Shown here in pieces: positions 55,347 to 64,000 of a DNA stretch of 64,000 nucleotides. Origin of the DNA: Candidatus Polarisedimenticola svalbardensis (GTDB taxonomy: Bacteria; Acidobacteriota; Polarisedimenticolia; Polarisedimenticolales; Polarisedimenticolaceae). Each line of letters begins with the position of its first letter. Position 1 is the stretch's first letter. The notes beneath the pieces are model-generated. The model did no database searches. It was not told the DNA's origin and saw nothing but the letters and a program-made list of their open reading frames with translations. The stretch is taken from the NCBI GenBank assembly GCA_014764515.1, contig JACXWD010000007.1, positions 1-64,000 of the forward strand, written 5' to 3'. A program made the translations under genes and the position numbers.

Positions 55347-55826
55347 ATGAAGAAGACGATCGCAATTCTCGCCATACTGGCCGTAGTGGCCCTGACAGCT
55401 CCGGTACTCGCCGGTGAAGGTCACAAGTGCACTGCAGGCACCCAGGAATGCCTGGATAAAATGGCCGCCAAGCTCGCCAGCAAGGGTTGGGTCGGCATCG
55501 AACTGGACAAGACCGACAAGGGCGAACTGGTCATCACCAAAGTGATCAAGCACAGCCCCGCCCAGGAAGCCGGCCTTAAGAAAGGCGACATCCTCGTGGC
55601 CATGAACGGCCTGAGCCTGACCGACGAGTCGGAAGAGAACCAGAAGAAGCTGGAAAAGACCTGGATGACGTTCAAGCCCGGCAACGAAGTCGCCTACGCC
55701 ATCAACCGTGACGGCAAGAAGACCAAAGCGAAAATCACCCTCGGCCAGATGCCCGAGGAGATGGTGGCCAGCTACGTCGGCCGCCACATGCTGGAGCACT
55801 CCACCACGGCAGTCGCCAAGAAGTAA
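55347..55826 (+). CDS. Secreted PDZ-domain protein
   Basis: 159 aa from the ATG at 55347 (CAGGAGG 7 nt upstream; the longer ORF is rejected). Signal peptide MKKTIAILAILAVVALTA then PVLA-GE. Residues about 45-125 are one PDZ domain (WVGIELDKTDKGELVITKVI, then SPAQEAGLKKGDILVAMNG). Two cysteines (CTAGTQEC) near the mature N-terminus could form a disulfide. No protease domain, so a periplasmic binding or adaptor protein. Monocistronic; a terminator follows. Confidence 0.85.
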   Translation: MKKTIAILAILAVVALTAPVLAGEGHKCTAGTQECLDKMAAKLASKGWVGIELDKTDKGELVITKVIKHSPAQEAGLKKGDILVAMNGLSLTDESEENQKKLEKTWMTFKPGNEVAYAINRDGKKTKAKITLGQMPEEMVASYVGRHMLEHSTTAVAKK

Positions 55827-55858
55827 GACGCGACGCACGCGGGGCTATGATAGGGAAG

Positions 55859-55883
55859 GCCGGCGCATCCGCGTCGGCTTTTT
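55859..55883 (+). terminator. Rho-independent terminator after the PDZ gene
   Basis: Stem GCCGGCG / CGTCGGC (one G-U pair) with a 6-nt loop, followed directly by TTTTTCTTT, 33 nt after the PDZ stop. Confidence 0.8.
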
Positions 55884-56088
55884 CTTTGTAAGCCCGCGAC
55901 ATGATGTCGAGATTGATTTGGTCGGAATTGGGGCCTTTTATGCTCTGCTCGCCCCCGTCCCGGGGTCATCCTGGAAATGGGCTTTCCTGGTCCTCAATCC
56001 AGTCGTAGCCGGGGCGTGAATCTCCTAGAATACAGATGGTTAAAAATCAACCCAGCGAAGGCTCCCCCAGGGAGTACGGAGGCCGGCC
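55884..56088 (+). other. Spacer and leader before the glutamate dehydrogenase gene
   Basis: About 200 bp with no coding sequence I can support. TAGAAT at 56026-56031 is the best -10 candidate, 58 nt before the GTG start, but the matching -35 position is poor. The ribosome site TACGGAGG (56075-56082) is strong. Confidence 0.35.
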
Positions 56089-57387
56089 GTGAGCACCACC
56101 GCGCAATCCAAAGCGTTCAACGCGTTCGAAGTCGCCCAGTCTCAGTTCGACGAGGTGGCGGCTCAACTGGACCTCGACTCCACCACGAGAGAACTGCTCA
56201 GGACTCCGATCCGTGAGTATTCCTTCTCCATCCCGATCCGGATGGATGACGGCACAAGGCAGGTGTTCCGGGGCTTCCGGGTGCAGCATAACGACGCCAG
56301 GGGGCCGTCCAAGGGCGGGATCCGGTTCCACCCCCTGGAAACGCTGGATACGGTACGGGCACTTTCAATGTGGATGACGTGGAAATGCGCCATCGTGGAC
56401 ATCCCCCTCGGAGGAGCCAAAGGCGGCGTCATCTGTGACCCGCATAACCTGAGCCTGTTCGAACAGGAGCAGATCTGCCGCGGATGGGTCCGCCAGATCG
56501 CCCGTGATGTCGGACCGGAACTGGATGTGCCGGCTCCTGATGTGATGACGACCGCCCAGCATATGCTCTGGATGCTGGATGAATACGAGACCATCCGCGG
56601 TTCGAGACAACCAGGGTTCATCACCGGCAAACCGGTTGGGATGGGCGGATCCCTCGGTCGGACTGAAGCAACAGGCTACGGCGTTGTGTTCTCCATCCGT
56701 GAGGCCTTGAAAGACCTCGATATCCGGGCTGCTGATACAACGGCATCTGTGCAAGGGTTCGGCAACGTCGCCCGTTACGCCATCGAGCTGTACCAGCAAT
56801 TGGGAGGCAAGGTTATCTGTGTGTCCTGCTGGGATCAGCAGGAGCAGACATCCTACAGTTTCCTCAAAAAGACAGGGATCGACTTCAAGCAATTGCTTTC
56901 CATCACCGACCGGTTCGGTGGAATCGACAAAGCCAAAGCCCAGGACGCCGGCTACGAAGTCCTGGACGGGGATAGCTGGATGAAACAGGATGTGGATATC
57001 CTGATCCCGGCCGCGCTGGAAAACCAGATCACAGCCGACAATGCACATGAAATCGGGAAAGGGGTCAAGATCGTGGCCGAGGGGGCGAACGGCCCGACTA
57101 CGCCGGCCGCCGACCATATACTGAAGGATCGCGACATCTTCCTGATACCGGACCTTCTGGCCAACGCCGGCGGCGTCACATGCAGCTACTTTGAACAGGT
57201 TCAGAGCAACATGAACTATTTCTGGGAAAAGGATGAAGTCCTGGGCAAACTGGATGTCAAGATGACCGCCGCCTTCATCGCCGTCAGCGAAATCGCCCGG
57301 AAGCGGAAATTATTCATGCGCGATGCGGCGTACACCATCGCCATCAGCAGGGTGGCCCAAGCATGTAAAGACCGTGGCTGGGTCTGA
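56089..57387 (+). CDS. gdhA: Glutamate (Leu/Phe/Val-type) dehydrogenase
   Basis: 432 aa, GTG start with GGAGG 6 nt upstream. GPSKGGIRFHPLETLDTVRA (about residues 66-85), MTWKCAIVDIPLGGAKGG (about 94-111) with the catalytic lysines, and VPAPDVMTTAQHMLWMLDEY; C-terminal Rossmann domain with VQGFGNVARYAIELY (about 221). This is the hexameric GDH-I small type; reversible NAD(P)-dependent deamination of glutamate to 2-oxoglutarate. The gene order, followed by two PEP-synthase-like proteins, suggests a unit linking nitrogen and C3 metabolism. Confidence 0.95.
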   Translation: MSTTAQSKAFNAFEVAQSQFDEVAAQLDLDSTTRELLRTPIREYSFSIPIRMDDGTRQVFRGFRVQHNDARGPSKGGIRFHPLETLDTVRALSMWMTWKCAIVDIPLGGAKGGVICDPHNLSLFEQEQICRGWVRQIARDVGPELDVPAPDVMTTAQHMLWMLDEYETIRGSRQPGFITGKPVGMGGSLGRTEATGYGVVFSIREALKDLDIRAADTTASVQGFGNVARYAIELYQQLGGKVICVSCWDQQEQTSYSFLKKTGIDFKQLLSITDRFGGIDKAKAQDAGYEVLDGDSWMKQDVDILIPAALENQITADNAHEIGKGVKIVAEGANGPTTPAADHILKDRDIFLIPDLLANAGGVTCSYFEQVQSNMNYFWEKDEVLGKLDVKMTAAFIAVSEIARKRKLFMRDAAYTIAISRVAQACKDRGWV

Positions 57388-59116
57388 CAACAGGCTGCCA
57401 CGTTTTAACCGGGCCTTTTTCGGCTCCGGAGACCGACTGTCCCGCATCGGCGACGGCGAGATCGGCGGCAAGGCCCAGGGCCTTCGCGCCGCCGAGGACA
57501 TTCTCGGCAAGATGGAGGGTGAAGCCCTCACTGCGAGCATTGCCGTTGGAATCCCCCGGACCGCCGTCCTGACGACGCAGGTGTTCGACCTCTTCCTCGA
57601 AAGGAACGAGCTGGACCCTGCGGACCTGACCGGTCTGCGGGACGGGCGTATTGTTCACGCATTCCTGCAAGCCGATTTCCCGACGGAATTCCTTGGAGAC
57701 TTGCGGGCGCTCGTTGATGAGACACACCAACCCCTGGCGGTGCGGTCATCCAGTCTCCTGGAGGACGCCCTCAACCACCCCTTCGCCGGTGTTTACGGCA
57801 CCAAGATGGTCCCCAACAACCAGCCGGATCCGGGCGAGCGCTTCCGCAAGCTGATCGAGGCGATAAAATTCGTCTACGCAACCACATTTTTCCAGGCTGC
57901 CCGGGACTACGGGCGGACCATCGCCGGCGGCGGGGAGTCCGAAAAGATGGCCGTGGTTCTGCAGGAGGTCGTTGGCACCCGGCAGGATCAAAGGTTTTAC
58001 CCGCATCTGTCCGGCGTTTGTAAGTCGTACAACTACTACCCCTCAGCAAACCAACGCCCCAAAGACGGCATCGTGAGCCTGGCTCTGGGCCTGGGAAAAT
58101 CGATAGTGGACGGTGGTGTGTGCTGGTCCTATTCTCCGGCTCGTCCCAAAGCGCCGCCTCCCTTTGCCTCGGTGGCGGACCGCATGAAAAACAGCCAGGT
58201 GAAATTCTGGGCCGTCAACATGGGCAAGGCGCCGGCCTATGACCCGGTGGCAGAGACCGAGTATCTGGTGCAGCCCGGGCTGACGGAAGCCGAGTACGAC
58301 GGAACACTGCGTTACCTTGCTTCAACTTACGATTCCCGCTCAGACCGCCTCAGCCCCGGCACCGGCTTCCCCGGACCGCGGGTCCTTGACTTCGCCCCCC
58401 TGCTGCAACTCAGCGAGCTTCCACTGAACACGGTCCTGCAAAAACTTATGAAGACTTTCGAAACGGAAACGAGCGCCCCGGTTGAGATCGAATTCGCTGT
58501 GACGATTGAGGGAACCGCCAAGCCCCAGGCCCGCCTCGGCTTCCTGCAGGTTCGGCCCATGGCCGTAGCGGACCAGGTGGTGGAGATTTCTGAACATGAG
58601 ATGGCAGGCCCTGAGGTCCTGGCTTCATCGGAAACGGTCATGGGTAACGGATCCGAAAAGTCAATCCTTGATGTGGTCTACATCCCCCCCGACCGCTTCG
58701 ACCGTGCAGAAAGCCGGAAGATAGTCGCCGAAATTGAATCATTGAACCGCTCACTGATCGCAGACGGCCGGCAGTACCTGCTCATCGGCTTCGGACGCTG
58801 GGGCAGCAGCGACCCGTGGCTCGGCATCCCGGTGGAGTGGGGGCAGATCTCCGGCGCCAGGGGGATTGTCGAAGCAACCCTGGAGGGTTTCAGCGTCGAA
58901 CCGAGCCAGGGATCGCATTTTTTCCACAACCTCTCCAGCTTCGGCGTAACCTATTTCATGATCCATCATGCAGCGCAGCCCGGGATCGACTGGACCTGGC
59001 TGGAAAGTCAACAGGTCGTTACCGAGACGGCCCATGTCAGGCACGTCCGACTTCCCGACCCTCTGGTCGTCCGCGTAGACGGCCGGAGCGCCCGGGGCCT
59101 GATCTTGAAGAGGTAG
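57374..59116 (+). CDS. PEP-synthase/PPDK N-terminal-like ATP-grasp protein A
   Basis: 580 aa from GTG 57374, which overlaps gdhA by 14 nt; ATG 57323 in the same frame is possible but lies deep in gdhA. ATP-grasp pyruvate-kinase-type domain: GDGEIGGKAQGL (about residues 26-37), LAVRSSSLLEDALNHPFAGV (about 120-139), VVLQEVVGTRQ, SLALGLGKSIVDG, and EIEFAVTIEG then FLQVRPM. The phosphohistidine swivel and PEP/pyruvate barrel domains of true PEP synthase are missing. The C-terminal region (LIGFGRWGSSDPW and QGSHFFHNLSSFG) recurs in the next protein. The reaction is unknown; ATP-dependent phosphotransfer is inferred. Confidence 0.85.
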   Translation: MAGSDNRLPRFNRAFFGSGDRLSRIGDGEIGGKAQGLRAAEDILGKMEGEALTASIAVGIPRTAVLTTQVFDLFLERNELDPADLTGLRDGRIVHAFLQADFPTEFLGDLRALVDETHQPLAVRSSSLLEDALNHPFAGVYGTKMVPNNQPDPGERFRKLIEAIKFVYATTFFQAARDYGRTIAGGGESEKMAVVLQEVVGTRQDQRFYPHLSGVCKSYNYYPSANQRPKDGIVSLALGLGKSIVDGGVCWSYSPARPKAPPPFASVADRMKNSQVKFWAVNMGKAPAYDPVAETEYLVQPGLTEAEYDGTLRYLASTYDSRSDRLSPGTGFPGPRVLDFAPLLQLSELPLNTVLQKLMKTFETETSAPVEIEFAVTIEGTAKPQARLGFLQVRPMAVADQVVEISEHEMAGPEVLASSETVMGNGSEKSILDVVYIPPDRFDRAESRKIVAEIESLNRSLIADGRQYLLIGFGRWGSSDPWLGIPVEWGQISGARGIVEATLEGFSVEPSQGSHFFHNLSSFGVTYFMIHHAAQPGIDWTWLESQQVVTETAHVRHVRLPDPLVVRVDGRSARGLILKR

Positions 59117-59122
59117 CAAAGT

Positions 59123-62100
59123 ATGGCGAAGAGAAGCCCGATGTCGTCCTCGCTCCTGGACGCCCTCCACGAGCGCGCCAAGGAGTTGAACTGCCTCTAC
59201 CAGGTGGACGAAATCCTGAACAAGGAGCCTGAGGATCTCGCCAAACTGGCCCAGGAGTTCCTTGCGACCTTGCCGGCCGGGTGGCAGTACCCGGATTCAT
59301 GCCAGGCTCGAATACAGCTGACAGGACAGGAACACGCCACCCCGGGTTATCTGGAATCGCCGTGGAAAATGATGACGCCGATCATCGTCGAAGGAGAAAC
59401 AGTCGGCGAACTGGAACTTTCCTACAAGGAACAGTTCCCGCCTGCCGACGAGGGACCGTTCCTCAAGGAAGAACGCCGTCTCATCAGCGCCATCGCCGAG
59501 CGGGTTGGGCACTGGGTATCCAAACGGAAACTCGAAAGAGCCATGAAGGACCTGGAGGCAATGAACGGGAGCCTTCCTGAACAGGTCCGCAAATGGAACT
59601 TCGTTCTGGGTTTCCTGCGCAGCACGGACCATCGGCTGCTGTTGCGAATCACCCGAAGGCTGATCAACCACCTGTGTGTCCAGGGCATCGAAGAAGCTGA
59701 AGAAATCCTGCAGCAGTTCACCCCGGGCTCTCCATCGCATACCAGAGACGCAGGCGACGATAACCAGCCTCTGGCCCGGACTGTGCTTCAGGACATTGCC
59801 GCACTGACCGATCGAGCGTTCAAAATCGCCGCGCGAGAGCTTACTGATGATGAACTGGTAGGCTGCATCCAGAGCTGGATGCGTGAGGACAAAGCGGGGT
59901 TTCTTTATGAGTCTCTGGAAAACATGGAGACTTCCCTGGCCGACCTGGGTGACGCCATCGTCCGCTACCACTCGCTGAATATGGACGAAAACGAACTTCC
60001 TCTCCCGGTCCGGACCGGCCTGCGGGTAGCGTTGCTCCGGAGGTATTTCAGCGACAAGCTGCAGTTCCTCAACAAAGCCAAAGATGTCGTCCGGGTCGGT
60101 GATTTCTATGAGCTCGTGCAACACACCATCAGCCCTGCCAGGGGACACGGGAAGCTCGGAGGCAAAAGTTCCGGCCTGTTTACGGCCAAAAACATCATCA
60201 AATACGAAGCCGACAGCACCGACCTGCTGAAAGAAATCCGGACACCCAGAACCTGGTACATCGCCTCGGATGCCACACTGCAGTTCATCCGTTACAACAA
60301 CCTCGAGGATATCTACTACCGCAAATACTGCTCCATCGATCAGATCCGGCAGGAGTATCCGAACCTGGTTCAAGTGTTCAAGAACTCGGCATTCCCCCCG
60401 GAGATCGTCAACGGGCTTTCCGCGGTTCTCGACGAGTTCAGTGATGTGCCGATTATCGTGAGAAGTTCCAGCCTGCTGGAAGATCAGTCCGGGGCAGCGT
60501 TCTCCGGGAAGTACAAAAGCCTGTTTCTGGCGAATCTAGGAAGCAAGAAGGAGCGTTTGGCGGCTCTACAGGACGCCATCGCGGAGGTTTACGCCTCCAT
60601 CTTCGGCCCGGATCCGATCGAATACCGGGCGCAGAGAGGGCTGCTGGACGTTCATGAGGAAATGGGGATCATGATCCAGGAGGTGGTCGGGACCAAGGTC
60701 GGCCCCTATTTCCTGCCGGCCTTTTCCGGAGTGGCGCTGTCCAACAACGAGTTCAGATGGTCATCCCGCATCAAACAGGACGATGGCCTGGTCCGGCTGG
60801 TACCGGGGCTGGGGACACGGGCAGTGGACCGTCTCGGCGACGACTACCCGATTCTTGTGGCGCCGGGGCAGCCGGGACTGCGAGTAAATGTCACTCTCGA
60901 CGAGGTCTTGCGCTACTCGCCCAGGTATGCCGACGCCATCAACCTTGAAACCAGGTCATTCGAAACCGTCGATTTCCTGGATCTGATCAAAACCCACGGC
61001 GATGAGTTCCCCATGCTCGCCAAGATCGTTTCGGAGATTACGCCGGACGGGGTTCGTCAGCCGATCGGGTTCAGCACCGACTTCGCCGAGGGCGACTTCG
61101 CCGTTACATTCGAGAGCCTGCTGTCCGGCACACCGTTCATCGCACAGATCCGGACCATGCTGAAGCTGCTTGAGGAGAAGCTGGACACTCCCGTGGACCT
61201 GGAGTTCGCCTCCGACGGCACCCACCTGTACCTGCTGCAGTGCCGGCCGCAAAGCTACTCCAGGTACCAGGCGCCGGCGGCGATACCGCGGGATATCCCC
61301 CGGGAACGAATCCTTTTCAGCGCCGACCGCTACGTGTCAAACGGCTATGTGCCTGACGTGACTCACATCGTATACGTAGACCCGGACGAGTATGCACAAC
61401 TTCAGAATCTGGATGATCTCAAGGAGGTCGGGCGCACGGTCAGCCGGCTCAACACACTGTTGCCGAAGCGCCAGTTCATCCTCATGGGACCGGGACGGTG
61501 GGGAAGCCGTGGCGACATCACGCTGGGGGTGAATGTCACCTATTCCGACATCAACAACACGTCGATGCTGGTGGAGATCGCCCAGGCCAAGGGCGGCTAT
61601 GTTCCGGACCTGTCGTTTGGGACCCATTTTTTCCAGGACCTGGTGGAAGCCGAGATCCGCTACCTGCCGTTGTATCCCGACGAAGACGGAATAATTTTCA
61701 GCGAATCGTTTTTCCGCTGCAAGAAGAACATCCTGGCGGAACTGCTCCCTGAGGCCGAACACCTTTCCCAGGTTGTCAAGGTCATTGATCTACCGCGGGT
61801 CACTGAAGGCAAGATTCTGCGCGTTCTTTTGAACGCAGACCTGGATGAGGCCATCGGCGTGCTGTCCGAACCGACTGCAACCAGGGAGGTCCAGGAATAC
61901 GGCGAGGAAAAACCGGCCGACCCCTTCAAGGGTGTGCACTGGAACTGGCGCATGAGGATGGCGGAAAGGATTGCCGGTGAGCTTGGAGACAAGGAGTTCG
62001 GCATCAAGGCCGCCTACGTGTTCGGCAGCACCAAGAACGCTACCGCAGGCCCCGGCAGCGACCTGGACATGATCCTGCATTTCAACGGCACGAAGGAGCA

Positions 62101-62302
62101 GGAAAAAGACTTGATGATCTGGCTCGATGGCTGGAGCCAGGCGCTGGCCGAGATGAACTACCTGAGAACCGGGTACGTCGCCAAGCGGTTGCTGGACGTG
62201 CACCTCATCACCGATGACGACATCCGTAAACAAAACAGCTACGCGTCGAAGATCGGAGCGGTGACCGACGCGGCGCGGGAGCTGCCGATCAGCAAGCCCT
62301 GA
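59123..62302 (+). CDS. Sensor domain + PEP-synthase-like ATP-grasp + nucleotidyltransferase protein B
   Basis: 1059 aa, ATG, 6 nt after protein A. Residues about 10-140 match a sensor (GAF-like) domain normally attached to histidine kinases: YPDSCQARIQLTGQEHAT, VEGETVGELELSYKEQFPP and DEGPFLKEERRLISAIAERV. Residues about 345-705 form the ATP-grasp domain (GKLGGKSSGLFTAKNI; IIVRSSSLLEDQSGAAFSGK; MIQEVVGTKVGPYFLP; DLEFASDG and LLQCRPQS). The domain shared with protein A follows (LMGPGRWGSRGDI; FGTHFFQDLVEA). Residues about 950-1040 carry a nucleotidyltransferase core AYVFGSTKNATAGPGSDLDM. No swivel or PEP barrel. Function unknown. Confidence 0.87.
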   Translation: MAKRSPMSSSLLDALHERAKELNCLYQVDEILNKEPEDLAKLAQEFLATLPAGWQYPDSCQARIQLTGQEHATPGYLESPWKMMTPIIVEGETVGELELSYKEQFPPADEGPFLKEERRLISAIAERVGHWVSKRKLERAMKDLEAMNGSLPEQVRKWNFVLGFLRSTDHRLLLRITRRLINHLCVQGIEEAEEILQQFTPGSPSHTRDAGDDNQPLARTVLQDIAALTDRAFKIAARELTDDELVGCIQSWMREDKAGFLYESLENMETSLADLGDAIVRYHSLNMDENELPLPVRTGLRVALLRRYFSDKLQFLNKAKDVVRVGDFYELVQHTISPARGHGKLGGKSSGLFTAKNIIKYEADSTDLLKEIRTPRTWYIASDATLQFIRYNNLEDIYYRKYCSIDQIRQEYPNLVQVFKNSAFPPEIVNGLSAVLDEFSDVPIIVRSSSLLEDQSGAAFSGKYKSLFLANLGSKKERLAALQDAIAEVYASIFGPDPIEYRAQRGLLDVHEEMGIMIQEVVGTKVGPYFLPAFSGVALSNNEFRWSSRIKQDDGLVRLVPGLGTRAVDRLGDDYPILVAPGQPGLRVNVTLDEVLRYSPRYADAINLETRSFETVDFLDLIKTHGDEFPMLAKIVSEITPDGVRQPIGFSTDFAEGDFAVTFESLLSGTPFIAQIRTMLKLLEEKLDTPVDLEFASDGTHLYLLQCRPQSYSRYQAPAAIPRDIPRERILFSADRYVSNGYVPDVTHIVYVDPDEYAQLQNLDDLKEVGRTVSRLNTLLPKRQFILMGPGRWGSRGDITLGVNVTYSDINNTSMLVEIAQAKGGYVPDLSFGTHFFQDLVEAEIRYLPLYPDEDGIIFSESFFRCKKNILAELLPEAEHLSQVVKVIDLPRVTEGKILRVLLNADLDEAIGVLSEPTATREVQEYGEEKPADPFKGVHWNWRMRMAERIAGELGDKEFGIKAAYVFGSTKNATAGPGSDLDMILHFNGTKEQEKDLMIWLDGWSQALAEMNYLRTGYVAKRLLDVHLITDDDIRKQNSYASKIGAVTDAARELPISKP

Positions 62303-62322
62303 GAACAACCGGTCCGTCAGGT

Positions 62323-63159
62323 TCAGAGAAGTTCCCGGGTCGCCGTATCGGGGTCGGCCGGGTCGAAACGAACCAGGCTCAGCTCCGGCCCGTCATGGGC
62401 CGCCGAGAAAAGATGTGTTCTCCCGATCCGATCTTTCCAGGACCCGGTGATGCGGGCGGATTCATGAACATGACCGTGGAGGGTAATCCATGGCCGGCGG
62501 CTCCGGATGAACCGCTCCACGGCAATACTACCCACATGGACATCGACAGGGGCGTGGTCCACCATGCGCCCGTCCAGCGCCGCACGGTCCAGCTTGGTGC
62601 GGTAGGGAGGTGTGTGGAAAAGGAAAATGGCGTCCTCCAACTCCTCGCCCCCGGCAAGTTCCTCCAGATCCTCCCGGATCGTCCTGTTCCTGGTTTCCCG
62701 AGGACCCACCTCAACGGTCCGCAATCCCTCCTCCGGCGATACGCAGCCCGGATCGATAAATCTCGAAACGTCGTAGCGTTCCCAATCTTTCAGGTGAAAC
62801 GGCGTCGGCGGCACAAAGGAATAGCCATAAACGGTGTAACTGCCAAAAGGCGTCCGGCGCTGGTTGGCGTACGTCAGCAGGCCCTCAGCCTCCAAATCAA
62901 GATAGCGGCCTTCATCCGACCTGGGATCGTCATTGCCTAGGATGAGAAAGACGTGCGGATAATCGGCATTCAGCCGGTTCTTGAGACCGGAGAGCCCTGC
63001 GGCCATGAGGTCCGGCCCGTTGGCGCCGCCCCGCAGACCGACAAGATCCCCGCCGAGGAAGACCGCCTTGGGACGTTCCTCCTCCACGGCGCGCCAGAGC
63101 TTGCGGTAGCGCTCCTCGCGGCCGTGGAGGTCACTGACGAACAGGCATGTTTGCATCAT
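62323..63159 (-). CDS. Calcineurin-like metallophosphoesterase
   Basis: 278 aa, ATG start. FVSDLHGRE (residues 7-15), FLGGDLVGLRGG (about 34), LGNDDPRSDEG (about 75; Asn-Asp in place of Asn-His-Glu), LFHTPPYRTKLD and TLHGHVHES (about 230-238) are the five motifs of the family. The family includes phosphodiesterases and nucleotidases; the GNDD variant resembles YfcE/MJ-type 'Icc-like' proteins. Substrate unknown. Convergent with protein B, divergent from gnd. Confidence 0.88.
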   Translation of the reverse strand: MMQTCLFVSDLHGREERYRKLWRAVEEERPKAVFLGGDLVGLRGGANGPDLMAAGLSGLKNRLNADYPHVFLILGNDDPRSDEGRYLDLEAEGLLTYANQRRTPFGSYTVYGYSFVPPTPFHLKDWERYDVSRFIDPGCVSPEEGLRTVEVGPRETRNRTIREDLEELAGGEELEDAIFLFHTPPYRTKLDRAALDGRMVDHAPVDVHVGSIAVERFIRSRRPWITLHGHVHESARITGSWKDRIGRTHLFSAAHDGPELSLVRFDPADPDTATRELL

Positions 63160-63193
63160 CGGATTATAGACCGTGAACCGCCTGCTTAGACGG

Positions 63194-63199
63194 TATAAT
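63194..63199 (+). promoter_or_regulatory. -10 element upstream of gnd
   Basis: A perfect TATAAT 50 nt before the gnd start codon in the 89-bp divergent spacer. The -35 position (63170-63176) is a poor match, so an activator or another -35 is possible. Confidence 0.45.
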
Positions 63200-63248
63200 G
63201 CTGCCCTTGCAAGCCCTGTGAGTCACCGCAGGCAGGCTGGGAGAAGCG

Positions 63249-64000
63249 ATGGCGAAAAAGCAGAGTCAAGGATCGGACATAGGTCTTATCGGCCTGGCGG
63301 TGATGGGACAGAACCTGGTCCTGAATATGGCCGATCACGGTTTCAGGGTCTCGGTCTACAACCGCACCACCGCCACCATGGAGGCGTTTGTCGCAGGTCA
63401 CCCGGACACACCGGGAGGACTCTCCGGCTACAAGACGGTGCGCGGGTTCGTGAGCAGCCTGAAACGGCCGCGCAAGGCGGTGATCCTGGTGAAAGCCGGC
63501 TGGCCGGTAGATGCGGTCATCGACCAGCTCACCCCGCTTCTGGACAAGGGCGACGTCATCGTTGACGGCGGCAACTCGTTGTGGAGCGACACGATCCGCC
63601 GGGAGAAATCACTTCGGGAAAGAGGGATCCACTTCGTAGGCTCCGGTGTTTCCGGTGGAGAGGAAGGGGCCCGGTTCGGTCCGTCCCTCATGCCCGGCGG
63701 AAGCCGGGAGGCCTGGAACCTGATCAAGCCGGTCTGGAACGCCATCGCCGCCAAGGTTGACCGCAAGACCGGCAAGCCGCTGCCCGGCGCCCGTCCCGGA
63801 CGGCCGGTAAAGGGTGGAGTGCCCTGCGCCGCCTACATCGGCGAGAACGGCGCCGGACATTACGTCAAGATGGTGCATAACGGCATCGAGTACGGCGACA
63901 TGCAACTAATCTGCGAAGCGTACTTCCTGCTCCGCAACCTGCTGGGGATGAAGCCCGACGAGCTTTCCGAAATCTTTTCCCGCTGGGACCAGGGCGACCT
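63249..64000 (+). CDS. gnd: 6-phosphogluconate dehydrogenase, N-terminal part
   Basis: Starts ATG 63249 after GGGAGAAGC and runs past the right edge; 250 codons are visible. Rossmann motif [20 protein letters not shown] (residues 11-30), then [55 protein letters not shown]; and [20 protein letters not shown], which includes the catalytic Lys and substrate loop. Oxidative decarboxylation of 6-phosphogluconate to ribulose-5-phosphate with NADP. A basic insertion of about 15 aa ([14 protein letters not shown]) precedes the [11 protein letters not shown] motif. Confidence 0.96.
   Translation, partial: MAKKQSQGSDIGLIGLAVMGQNLVLNMADHGFRVSVYNRTTATMEAFVAGHPDTPGGLSGYKTVRGFVSSLKRPRKAVILVKAGWPVDAVIDQLTPLLDKGDVIVDGGNSLWSDTIRREKSLRERGIHFVGSGVSGGEEGARFGPSLMPGGSREAWNLIKPVWNAIAAKVDRKTGKPLPGARPGRPVKGGVPCAAYIGENGAGHYVKMVHNGIEYGDMQLICEAYFLLRNLLGMKPDELSEIFSRWDQGD

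Overview
The window is a gene-dense, GC-rich piece of a Gram-negative bacterial chromosome. It has no stretch longer than about 260 bases without a gene, and adjacent genes often overlap by 1-14 bases. Outer-membrane features (a TonB-dependent receptor, a CBM9/DUF5916 beta-barrel protein, several lipoboxes) show a diderm cell envelope. A VWFA-related protein of the acidobacterial type, a Ser/Thr kinase with TPR repeats, and DUF4388, DUF4382 and DUF5916 proteins suggest Acidobacteriota or a neighbouring deep lineage. That placement is inference; no rRNA, tRNA or phylogenetic marker set is present to prove it.

Layout. 1-8.5 kb: housekeeping and orphan genes (truncated MGMT-like gene, DUF5916 protein, ApaH-like phosphatase, TypA, SRPBCC protein, class V aminotransferase). 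8.6-18.8 kb: one long plus-strand chemosensory cluster (GAF protein, DUF4388 protein, CheY, CheA, CheW, PstS-like periplasmic protein, MCP, HEAT-repeat protein, CheR, CheB). 18.8-28.9 kb: tag, a lone receiver protein, cytochrome c, an MBOAT/SGNH acyltransfer pair, a TonB receptor, an MBL-fold hydrolase, an ABC-F protein and a diaminopropionate ammonia-lyase-like enzyme. 28.9-35.1 kb: a beta-oxidation operon with the Bacillus fadN-fadA-fadE order, divergent from a TetR/FadR-like gene, with palindromic operator candidates on both sides. 35.2-45.3 kb: purine-type permease, SpoU methyltransferase, DUF4388 protein, M14 peptidase, a three-gene minus-strand operon (HEAT lipoprotein, nitroreductase, VWA protein), acpS and a DUF4382 lipoprotein. 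45.4-46.2 kb: a peroxiredoxin whose peroxidatic residue is encoded by an in-frame UGA followed by a SECIS-like hairpin, fused to a glutaredoxin-like domain. 46.4-56 kb: TPR Ser/Thr kinase, TatD, YvlD-like protein, RF3, M16 peptidase, DUF2807 protein, PDZ protein. 56-62.3 kb: glutamate dehydrogenase followed by two large, related PEP-synthase-like ATP-grasp proteins, the second with an added sensor domain and a C-terminal nucleotidyltransferase domain. 62.3-64 kb: a metallophosphoesterase and the start of a 6-phosphogluconate dehydrogenase gene.

The most notable items are the selenocysteine peroxiredoxin; cheB, which has no canonical start codon before its receiver motif; a dispersed GGGGACA-type inverted-repeat family at four intergenic sites, one of which supplies the start codon of a permease; and the glutamate dehydrogenase/double ATP-grasp operon. 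No CRISPR array, insertion sequence, prophage, rRNA or tRNA gene was seen.
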